From Acidimicrobiales bacterium (GTDB taxonomy: Bacteria; Actinomycetota; Acidimicrobiia; Acidimicrobiales; Acidimicrobilacustridaceae), in contig JALRFT010000258.1 in assembly GCA_023261915.1 (NCBI GenBank), forward strand, positions 1 through 10,340: a stretch of DNA of 10,340 nt, in the 5' to 3' direction. The notes under the pieces were generated by a model. That model made no database searches and was not told the DNA's origin. It worked only from the letters and a program-made list of their open reading frames with translations. Within the stretch, counting starts at the first letter, position 1. Each line of letters starts with the position of its first letter. Of the stretch, positions 1 to 6,424 are shown piece after piece. Both the position numbers and the translations under genes were made by a program.

Positions 1-863
1 ACCAACGTCAGCAGGTCCTCGAGCGCCGACTGATGCAGGCCTACATGTATCCGCGAACCGACACACTGTCCGCCGTGTTCGCTGCTGATGACCTGACCGA
101 GGCGGAGCGGCGTCGGGTGTTCGCCGACAACATCGCCGCCGATGATCGTCGGATCCTCGCTGAGCGCCAAAGCGCAGCCATCGAACTGGCGAGACTCGAA
201 GTTGAGGTGCAGGCCAGCGCCGACGCCCTCGAGGCGCGGGTGGCCCAACAGGCGGCAGACCTTGAGTCACTGCGGGCGGCGCGAGCCCGTGCCGACGAGG
301 TGGCGACGGCCCTGGCGGACCGTATCGATACGTTCCAGGCGGAGGCCGACGGTCTGGCGGCGTCGGAAGCCGACCTGATGGCGCTGATCTCCCAGCGCCA
401 GGCAGCGGCGACCACGACCACGACGACCCCCCCGGTGACTGAGCCGCCCGACCCCGATGACCCCAATCCTCCAACCACGACCACGCCACCAGCACCGGGT
501 GGTCCACTCGTGTGGCCCACCCAGGGGGTTCTGACGTCGCCTTACGGCTGGCGCTGGGGCACCATGCACCGGGGTATCGACATCGGGGCCCCGTCGGGCA
601 CTCCCATCTACGCCGCCGCCGGCGGGACCGTGTTCTATGCGGGTTGGATGGGCGGCTACGGCAACCTCATCCTCATCGACCACGGTGACGGTCGGGTCAC
701 CGCCTACGCCCACCAGTCGTCGCTCGCCGTATCGGGAGGCTCGGTGGGCCGGGGACAGTTGATTGGGTACGTGGGCAGCACCGGTGACTCCACTGGCCCC
801 CACCTCCACTTCGAGTTGCGCCTCGACGGCTCGGCCGTCGACCCATTGCCCTACCTGTCGTGA
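1..863 (+). CDS. M23 family peptidoglycan endopeptidase with coiled coil (5' end missing)
   Basis: This is a cell-wall hydrolase of the LytM/EnvC/NlpD type, expected to act outside the membrane on peptide cross-links of peptidoglycan. The frame is already open at base 3, with no stop before the first Met at 33, so the true start and any signal peptide lie before the window. Counting from that Met, residues 1-130 form an Ala/Glu/Arg-rich coiled coil resembling the N-terminal helices of EnvC-like proteins. A Thr/Pro linker follows at about 130-165, then the M23 domain to the C-terminus at 276. All active-site signatures are visible: HxxxD (H179, D183), YAH (H227) and HLH (H257, H259), so the enzyme should be a catalytically competent zinc peptidase rather than a degenerate activator. 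Its specificity (endopeptidase type, possible FtsX partner) cannot be read here. It ends 186 bases before the next gene and is probably a separate unit. Confidence 0.9.
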   Translation, partial: QRQQVLERRLMQAYMYPRTDTLSAVFAADDLTEAERRRVFADNIAADDRRILAERQSAAIELARLEVEVQASADALEARVAQQAADLESLRAARARADEVATALADRIDTFQAEADGLAASEADLMALISQRQAAATTTTTTPPVTEPPDPDDPNPPTTTTPPAPGGPLVWPTQGVLTSPYGWRWGTMHRGIDIGAPSGTPIYAAAGGTVFYAGWMGGYGNLILIDHGDGRVTAYAHQSSLAVSGGSVGRGQLIGYVGSTGDSTGPHLHFELRLDGSAVDPLPYLS

Positions 864-906
864 ACGGCGTCGCCGTCCGCTGGTGTCGGCCGGTAGGGTT
901 GGGGAT

Positions 907-927
907 GTCGGAGCGTGATGCTCCGAC
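907..927 (+). terminator. Perfect 8-bp hairpin after the M23 gene; possible terminator or leader element
   Basis: The bases GTCGGAGC (907-914) and GCTCCGAC (920-927) are exact reverse complements around a 5-base loop, GTGAT. The hairpin begins 44 bases after the M23 stop and ends 122 bases before the likely start of the next gene. No T-run follows, so it is not a classic intrinsic terminator, although actinobacterial terminators often lack one. It could equally be a transcribed leader structure or a protein-binding palindrome of the downstream operon. The function is inferred only from position. Confidence 0.3.
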
Positions 928-1049
928 CGGTGTCCCAGACGGTCACGGTGTCCGCCACGGGCTCCGTATCTGGTCGCCGGGGCCCGAGGCCTCGCAACTT
1001 CGAAAGGGTGATCCCCACGCCTGACAACGGTGAGCCGGACGACGGTCGA

Positions 1050-2447
1050 GTGACCCACGACGTGGTGATCATCGGAGGTGGGCCCGGCGGGTACGCCGCG
1101 GCGCTGTACGGGGCAGCCTCCGGACTCAATGTGGGGTTGATCGAGAAGGCCAAGATCGGCGGTACGTGTCTGCACGTCGGCTGTATCCCGGCCAAGGAAC
1201 TCCTCGAGACGGCCTCGGTATTCCGCACGGTGAGTGAGGCCGCGCAGTTCGGCATTACGACGTCGGCACCCAAGGTCGACTGGTCGGTCACCATCGATCG
1301 TAAGCAGCAGGTCATCGACAATCTTGCGTCAGGCCTTACCTCCCTGCTCAAGGGTCGCAAGGTCACCGTTTATGACGGATTGGGAACGCTGCAGTCGGAT
1401 CACACCGTGGTGGTGAGCGGAGGTTCCTCGCCCGAGGTCACCCTCGGGGCTGACGCCGTCATCGTGGCAACGGGGTCCGTGCCGAGGACCCTGCCGGGTT
1501 TTGAGGTCGACGGCAGCCTCGTCGTGACCTCTGACGAATTTCTCTCCATGTCCACCCTGCCCAAGACGGCGGCGGTGGTCGGTGGCGGGGCCATTGGCTG
1601 TGAGTTCGCCTCAACCATGTCGGACATGGGTACCTCGGTCACGATCCTCGAGGCCCTCCCCAAGATCCTCCCCGGTTGTGACAGCGACGTGACCCGGGTG
1701 GTGGAGCGCTCGTTTTCCAAGCGTGGCATCGATATCCGCACCGGGACGAGGGTCAACGGGCATACCCCGGGCAAAAAGGGTGGTACCGCCGTGCACATCG
1801 ACGGGTCCGACGACCTGGTCGTGGACCTCGTGGTGATGGCGGTAGGTCGGCGTCCGAATACCGAGGGCGCCGGACTTGCCGACGCCGGTGTAGCAACGGA
1901 TGAGCGGGGCTTCGTCGTGGTTGACGACCACTGCCGGACGACGGCGGATGGTGTCTGGGCGGTGGGCGACGTGATTGACACCCCGGCGCTCGCCCACATC
2001 GGGTTCGCCGAGGGGATGCTCGCCATTCGCGACATTCTGGGTGAGTCGGTGCTGCCCATTGACCACGGCCGGGTGCCGTGGTGCATCTACTGCCATCCTG
2101 AGGTGGCCTTTGCGGGTCACTCCGAACAGTCGGCCAAGGACGCCGGTCTCGATGTGGTTGCCTCCAAGCATCGGTATTCCAGCAACGGTCGTGCCCAGAT
2201 CGTCGGGGACACCGATGGCTTGGTGAAGGTCATCGCCCTCAAGCGACCTGACGGCACCGCAGGCCAGATTGTCGGGGTCCACATGGTGGGGCCGTGGGTG
2301 ACCGAGCAACTCGGTCAGGCCTACCTGGCAGTGAACTGGGAAGCGAGCGTGGACGAGGTCGCCGCCTTCATCCAGCCCCATCCGACCCTCAGCGAGTTGT
2401 TCGGCGAAACTGTTCTGTCCCTCACCGGCCGCAGCCTGCACGGCTGA
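1050..2447 (+). CDS. lpdA: Dihydrolipoyl dehydrogenase (E3)
   Basis: A flavoprotein that re-oxidises the dihydrolipoyl arm of 2-oxoacid dehydrogenase E2 using NAD+. With a GTG start at 1050 the protein has 465 residues, normal for the family. In order it shows an FAD-binding GGGPGG motif at the N-terminus, the redox disulfide in CLHVGC (C40 and C45), an NAD-binding GGGAIG motif in the middle, an AVGD second FAD motif, and the C-terminal dimer-interface motif PHPTLSE with the His-Glu pair H444 and E449. All catalytic residues are intact. The start was chosen because family members begin a few residues before the first glycine motif. The frame stays open upstream to about 915, including a GTG at 1008, but that extension looks non-coding, and no good Shine-Dalgarno supports any choice. 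It is the first gene of the operon, 29 bases before E2. Related NAD(P)-disulfide reductases are the alternative, but the E2 neighbour argues for E3. Confidence 0.93.
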   Translation: MTHDVVIIGGGPGGYAAALYGAASGLNVGLIEKAKIGGTCLHVGCIPAKELLETASVFRTVSEAAQFGITTSAPKVDWSVTIDRKQQVIDNLASGLTSLLKGRKVTVYDGLGTLQSDHTVVVSGGSSPEVTLGADAVIVATGSVPRTLPGFEVDGSLVVTSDEFLSMSTLPKTAAVVGGGAIGCEFASTMSDMGTSVTILEALPKILPGCDSDVTRVVERSFSKRGIDIRTGTRVNGHTPGKKGGTAVHIDGSDDLVVDLVVMAVGRRPNTEGAGLADAGVATDERGFVVVDDHCRTTADGVWAVGDVIDTPALAHIGFAEGMLAIRDILGESVLPIDHGRVPWCIYCHPEVAFAGHSEQSAKDAGLDVVASKHRYSSNGRAQIVGDTDGLVKVIALKRPDGTAGQIVGVHMVGPWVTEQLGQAYLAVNWEASVDEVAAFIQPHPTLSELFGETVLSLTGRSLHG

Positions 2448-2462
2448 GCCCATCCACTACAC

Positions 2463-2469
2463 GGAGAAG
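2463..2469 (+). promoter_or_regulatory. Ribosome binding site for E2
   Basis: GGAGAAG lies seven bases upstream of the ATG at 2477. It is the clearest Shine-Dalgarno sequence in the window and decides the E2 start against the longer in-frame reading from 2294 that would overlap lpdA. Confidence 0.7.
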
Positions 2470-2476
2470 CGAGACC

Positions 2477-3763
2477 ATGTCGACGACCGAGGTCACGATG
2501 CCCCAGCTCGGCGAGTCCGTCACCGAGGGCACCATCACTCGGTGGTTCAAGGCGGTGGGCGATGCCGTCGCCATGGACGAGGTGCTCTTCGAGGTCTCAA
2601 CCGACAAAGTCGATTCCGAGGTGCCCTCCCCGGTGGCCGGTTTCCTCACCGAAATCCGTGCGCCCGAAGGTGACACGGTCGAAGTCGGGGCAGTGATCGC
2701 AGTCGTTGGCGACGCCGCTCCCGTGGCCGCCGCCGCTCCATCCCCGCCCGAACCGCAGGCTGCGCCACCTCCTCCGCCACCCGCTGCGGCCCCCACACCG
2801 GCGCCATCAACGCCGGCCGGGGCCCGCCCGTCGGTGGCGTCCCCGCTGGTTCGCAAGCTGGCCGAAGGTGCGGGCGTTGACCTGTCGCGGGTGACCGCCA
2901 CGGGGGCGGGCGGTCGGGTTACCCGAGCGGACGTCGAGGCAGCCATTGCCGCTCGCGGATCACGCCGTGGACATGTTCCCGCCGCTCGTCGTACCGCCGG
3001 CACCGGGTCGCTGCGGGCCGATCGCCCCCGGCCTCAGCCGCGGTCAGGGACTGGGGACACGGTCGAGAAGTTCAACAACATCCGCCGCCGGACTGCCGAG
3101 CACATGATGGCCTCCAAGGCGGCGTCGGCCCATGCCATGACCGCCGTAGAGGTGGACTACGAAGCCGTTGAGCGGGTGCGGGCGGAGCGGGGCGAGACAT
3201 GGTTCGCCGAGGAGGGTTTCAGCCTGACCTACCTGCCGTTCATCTCCCGAGCAGTCGTGCTGGCCCTCGCCGACTTCCCCCACATCAACTCGAGCGTCGG
3301 TGACGGTGAGTTGGTCGTGCACAACTACGTGAACCTGTCGATGATGGTCGACATGAACTTCGAGGGAGCCTTGGCGCCGGTGGTCCACGATGCCGACAAC
3401 CTGACCGTGCGCGATCTGGCACGCGCCGAGCATGATCTCGCCGACCGGGCCCGTTCCATGGCGCTCTCAGCCGATGACATCAGTGGCGGGACGTTCACCA
3501 TCTCCAACTCGGGGTCGTTCGGCACCCACCTCATGATTCCGATCATTAATCAGCCGCAGGTGGCGGTCCTGAGCACCGACGGCATCAGCCGCCGGCCGGT
3601 GGTGGTCACCGCGGCCGACGGGTCAGAGGGCATCGCCATCCACTCCGTGGGCCTGCTGGCAATGTCGTGGGACCACCGGGCCTTCGATGGCGCCTATGCC
3701 GCCGGCTTCCTCGCCGAGGTGCGTGAGATCATCGAGACCAGGGACTGGGACGCCGAGTTGTGA
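2477..3763 (+). CDS. 2-oxoacid dehydrogenase dihydrolipoyl acyltransferase (E2), single lipoyl domain
   Basis: Core acyltransferase of a 2-oxoacid dehydrogenase complex, moving the acyl group from E1 to coenzyme A via a lipoyl arm; 428 residues. A lipoyl domain spans about 3-78 with the modified lysine in TDKVD (K44). A Pro/Ala-rich flexible linker at about 79-115 includes six consecutive prolines. A peripheral subunit-binding domain at about 115-158 (start SPLVRKLAEG) docks E1/E3, followed by a second Arg-rich linker. The catalytic domain runs from about 196 to the end with DHRAFDG (H400, D404), matching the family's DHRxxDG. The ATG at 2477 has a good Shine-Dalgarno, GGAGAAG, seven bases upstream; a longer reading from 2294 would overlap lpdA and is rejected. 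The stop overlaps the next start. Substrate is undecided: it could be the 2-oxoglutarate (SucB), pyruvate or branched-chain enzyme, and no E1 gene is visible. Confidence 0.92.
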   Translation: MSTTEVTMPQLGESVTEGTITRWFKAVGDAVAMDEVLFEVSTDKVDSEVPSPVAGFLTEIRAPEGDTVEVGAVIAVVGDAAPVAAAAPSPPEPQAAPPPPPPAAAPTPAPSTPAGARPSVASPLVRKLAEGAGVDLSRVTATGAGGRVTRADVEAAIAARGSRRGHVPAARRTAGTGSLRADRPRPQPRSGTGDTVEKFNNIRRRTAEHMMASKAASAHAMTAVEVDYEAVERVRAERGETWFAEEGFSLTYLPFISRAVVLALADFPHINSSVGDGELVVHNYVNLSMMVDMNFEGALAPVVHDADNLTVRDLARAEHDLADRARSMALSADDISGGTFTISNSGSFGTHLMIPIINQPQVAVLSTDGISRRPVVVTAADGSEGIAIHSVGLLAMSWDHRAFDGAYAAGFLAEVREIIETRDWDAEL

Positions 3764-5520
3764 GCCCATCCGGCCCGACCCTGCGGATTCGCTGGCTGGG
3801 CCGGACCAACTACGACGACACGCTCGCTCTCCAGCACGGCCTGCTTGAGCGCGGACGGGACGACTGGCTGCTCCTGTGTGAACACCACGACGTGTACACC
3901 CTGGGACGCCGGACGGATCCGGCCAACCTGTTGACGGGGGTGACCACCTCGGGAGCGGCGGTGGTGTCCGTGGACCGGGGCGGTGACGTGACCTACCACG
4001 GTCCGGGCCAACTCGTTGGCTATCCCATCCGGACCTTGCCCACCCGCAACGGCCGGCGCGTCGAGGACGGCGGCGTCGTTGACACCCGCGAGTGGGTGGA
4101 CCAGATCGAGCAGTTACTGATCGACGCCCTCGTGCAACTGGGCCTTGGGGACGTCGGTCGTGTCCCGAACTGCCCCGGGGTGTGGGTGGCGCCGGAAAGC
4201 CTTCGACCGCGCAAGATCGCCGCCATTGGTGTGCGCATCAGTCGGGGCCGGAGCATGCACGGATTCGCTCTCAACGTCGATCCGGACATGAGCATGTTCG
4301 CCAACATCGTGCCCTGCGGAATCGCCGACCGACCGGTGACGTCCCTTGCGGCCGAAGGTCTCGATGTCGAGATGCGACGCGTCGTGGATGTCGTGGCCAG
4401 CCTGACTGCGCAACGGTGGGCGGTCGGGGAGTGCGAACGGGCCGACGTGGTGTGGCGAGTGCGCAGCGAGGATCTTTCAGCCTTCACTCGGGGGGAGGGC
4501 CCCGGTGCCCCAGTTGCCCCTGATGAGCACCGGCAGACCGCAGCGCACTCTCACCAGGGGTCGGTAACGGTTGCGCTGGGATCGAGGCCCGACGCCACGG
4601 CGCGGCGTCGACGCCGTTTGGACGAGGCCGGTGTTGCAAACACCGTGCCCCTCGGGGAACGCAAGCCTGAGTGGTTGCGGGCCCCTGTCGTAATGGGCGA
4701 CGCCTACCGGGACCTGCGGAGACGATTGCGGGAACTCGACCTCGTCACGGTCTGCGAGGAGGCGGGATGTCCCAACATCTACGACTGCTGGGCGGATGGC
4801 ACGGCGACGTTCATGATCAACGGCGAGCGATGCACTCGGGCCTGCGGCTTCTGTCTCGTTGACACCAGACTGCCCACGGCGCCGGACCGGATGGAACCCG
4901 AGCGGGTGGCCGAGGCGGTAGACCAACTGGGCCTGAGCTTCGCAGTGGTCACTGCGGTCGCCCGCGATGATCTGGCGGATGGCGGTGCCGAACAGTTCGC
5001 CAGCACGATCGCTGCCATCCGCCGCCGCACCCCCGGGGTGGCGGTGGAAGTCCTCATTCCGGACTGCAAGGGCGACCCCGACGCGCTCACCACCATCTTT
5101 GCGGCTGAACCTGACGTCCTGAACCACAACATCGAGACCGTTGCTCGTCTGCAGCGGGCGGTGCGACCCTCGGCGTCGTACGTGCGCAGTCTGGCGGTCC
5201 TCGCTCGGGCCGGTGCCGCTGGGCTGACCACGAAGTCGGGAATCATCGTGGGTCTGGGGGAGACCGATGACGAGGTGGTGGCCACACTCGCCGATCTCGC
5301 TGGTGTCGGCGTTGACATCGTCACTATTGGCCAGTACCTGCGGCCCACCACGAACCATCTCCCGGTCGCCCGGTGGGTGCCACCCGCCACCTTCGAGGAG
5401 TACGCCAGGGCGGGTGAAGCGCTCGGCATCGGGCATGTCGAGGCCAGTCCTCTGACCCGATCGAGCTACCACGCCCGTCAGGCTGCTGACCGGGTCGTGC
5501 CCGTGACGCTCGGTTCGTGA
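3760..5520 (+). CDS. LipB-LipA fusion: octanoyltransferase joined to lipoyl synthase
   Basis: One 586-residue frame carries both steps of endogenous lipoate synthesis. Residues 1 to about 245 are LipB, which moves octanoate from acyl carrier protein to the lipoyl-domain lysine. It shows RGGDVTYHGPGQ (73-84), the catalytic lysine in RKIAAIG (K152) and the catalytic cysteine in IVPCG (C186). After a polar, Arg-rich linker (about 246-300) comes LipA, a radical SAM enzyme inserting two sulfurs into the octanoyl chain. It has the auxiliary cluster motif CX4CX5C (C332, C337, C343), the SAM cluster motif CX3CX2C (C358, C362, C365) and the C-terminal RSSYHA (567-572). Both halves are near normal length. 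The GTG start overlaps the E2 stop as GTGA, suggesting translational coupling; no strong Shine-Dalgarno is seen. No stop interrupts the linker. LipB next to LipA is common in actinobacteria, but one chain is unusual. A sequencing indel could in principle create such a join. Confidence 0.92.
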   Translation: MSPSGPTLRIRWLGRTNYDDTLALQHGLLERGRDDWLLLCEHHDVYTLGRRTDPANLLTGVTTSGAAVVSVDRGGDVTYHGPGQLVGYPIRTLPTRNGRRVEDGGVVDTREWVDQIEQLLIDALVQLGLGDVGRVPNCPGVWVAPESLRPRKIAAIGVRISRGRSMHGFALNVDPDMSMFANIVPCGIADRPVTSLAAEGLDVEMRRVVDVVASLTAQRWAVGECERADVVWRVRSEDLSAFTRGEGPGAPVAPDEHRQTAAHSHQGSVTVALGSRPDATARRRRRLDEAGVANTVPLGERKPEWLRAPVVMGDAYRDLRRRLRELDLVTVCEEAGCPNIYDCWADGTATFMINGERCTRACGFCLVDTRLPTAPDRMEPERVAEAVDQLGLSFAVVTAVARDDLADGGAEQFASTIAAIRRRTPGVAVEVLIPDCKGDPDALTTIFAAEPDVLNHNIETVARLQRAVRPSASYVRSLAVLARAGAAGLTTKSGIIVGLGETDDEVVATLADLAGVGVDIVTIGQYLRPTTNHLPVARWVPPATFEEYARAGEALGIGHVEASPLTRSSYHARQAADRVVPVTLGS

Positions 5521-5536
5521 GGCAGGATCTCCCTCT

Positions 5537-6403
5537 GTGATGGAGCTCGATGCCGCCACGTTCATGTTGCAGTGGGCCACGGGTGGCCTCGTGTTCTTGT
5601 GGGTCACGACCCGTCGACGTGAGGTCGGCATCGGATACGGCTGGTTGTTGCGAGGTACGTACGGTCTGTTCGCGTTGATTGCAGCAGTTCTCGGGTTCCT
5701 TGTCGTCGAGACGAACTGGCTGCGCGAACTGTCCTCGGTGGGGGTCGTGGTCGCTACCGGCGTTGCGCTCACCGTTTCGGTCCAGCGACGCAAGGCTGGT
5801 GTATCGGGCCAGCGGGCACTCGCTGAACAACGTTCCGAACGGGTGGCAGCCATGACCGGTATCGACCGGGTGGCCCAAGAGCGCGACCTGTCGGTGGCCG
5901 AGTTCCCACCTCGTCTGGATCTGATTGCCCCCCTCATCGGGTTGATCGGTGTGGTCGCAGCCGGGATCACCGGTGGTGACCCCGCATGGCTGTCGCTGGC
6001 GCGCACCGTGATCGGTGCCCTGTTCCTCGGTGCGGTGTCCGACGCCATGCTGCTCGGACACTGGTATCTCGTGCAGCCGGGTCTCAGTCGGGCACCACTG
6101 CTCGAGATGGTGCGCTGGACCGGAGTGCTCTGGGTTCCTCAGGTGGTCCTGCTGCTGATCCCCCCCGGCATGGTGGCCGTCCTCAACGGCACCGTCGATG
6201 ACGGCTGGGGAGGGATGCTGGGCTGGTTCTGGGTGGCGTGTGCCGTCACGACCGGAGGCCTCGTGTGGCTGACCCGCCGGGCGCTACGCGAGCGCTACTA
6301 CTCCGCCGTCATGGCGGCGACGGGACTGCTGTACCTGGCGATCCTCACGGCCTTCGGAACGGATCTGGTGGCCCGGGCACTCATCGCCCAAGTTTCGCCC
6401 TGA
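5537..6403 (+). CDS. Unrecognised polytopic membrane protein, about eight helices
   Basis: I do not recognise this family. The protein has 288 residues from the GTG at 5537; an ATG follows immediately at 5540, and either may be the start. An AGGA at 5524-5527 sits 9 bases from the GTG and 12 from the ATG. Hydrophobic segments lie at about 9-25, 36-57, 66-82, 129-146, 153-179, 196-216, 224-246 and 255-283. A polar, Arg-rich stretch at about 83-128 probably faces the cytoplasm. A conspicuous SDAMLLGHWYLV stretch (168-179) in helix five has a His in a hydrophobic context, and RRALRERYY precedes the last helix. There is no cysteine pair or obvious transporter signature. It begins 16 bases after the LipB-LipA stop, so it is probably the last gene of the same operon. 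That link is positional; it does not show a role in lipoate metabolism. Confidence 0.8.
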   Translation: MMELDAATFMLQWATGGLVFLWVTTRRREVGIGYGWLLRGTYGLFALIAAVLGFLVVETNWLRELSSVGVVVATGVALTVSVQRRKAGVSGQRALAEQRSERVAAMTGIDRVAQERDLSVAEFPPRLDLIAPLIGLIGVVAAGITGGDPAWLSLARTVIGALFLGAVSDAMLLGHWYLVQPGLSRAPLLEMVRWTGVLWVPQVVLLLIPPGMVAVLNGTVDDGWGGMLGWFWVACAVTTGGLVWLTRRALRERYYSAVMAATGLLYLAILTAFGTDLVARALIAQVSP

Positions 6404-6404
6404 C

Positions 6405-6423
6405 CGCCCTGTTCCCGAGGGCG
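6405..6423. terminator. Small hairpin between convergent gene ends; possible bidirectional terminator
   Basis: CGCCCT (6405-6410) pairs with AGGGCG (6418-6423) around a 7-base loop, filling the 21 bases between the membrane-protein stop and the metH stop. The placement suits a shared terminator for both strands. The stem is only six pairs and neither side has a T-run, so support is weak. Confidence 0.3.
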
Positions 6424-6424
6424 A

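Noticed and set aside
267..1175. Open frame of 302 codons on the minus strand across the M23 end and lpdA start
   Set aside because: Antisense to two recognised genes, with low-complexity Arg/Gly/His-rich translation.
2294..2476. N-terminal extension of E2 starting inside lpdA
   Set aside because: The ATG at 2477 has a good ribosome site and begins exactly where lipoyl-domain proteins begin; the extension is the lpdA sequence read in another frame.
4523..4567. Small ATG frame in the LipB-LipA linker (frame +2)
   Set aside because: Fewer than 15 codons before a TAA, out of frame with the fusion, and with no homology signal.
4477..6048. Open frame of 523 codons on the minus strand, antisense to lipB-lipA and the membrane gene
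   Set aside because: It lies opposite clearly conserved coding sequence, its translation is Arg/Ser/Thr/Pro-rich with no recognisable motif, and long antisense frames are expected in GC-rich DNA.
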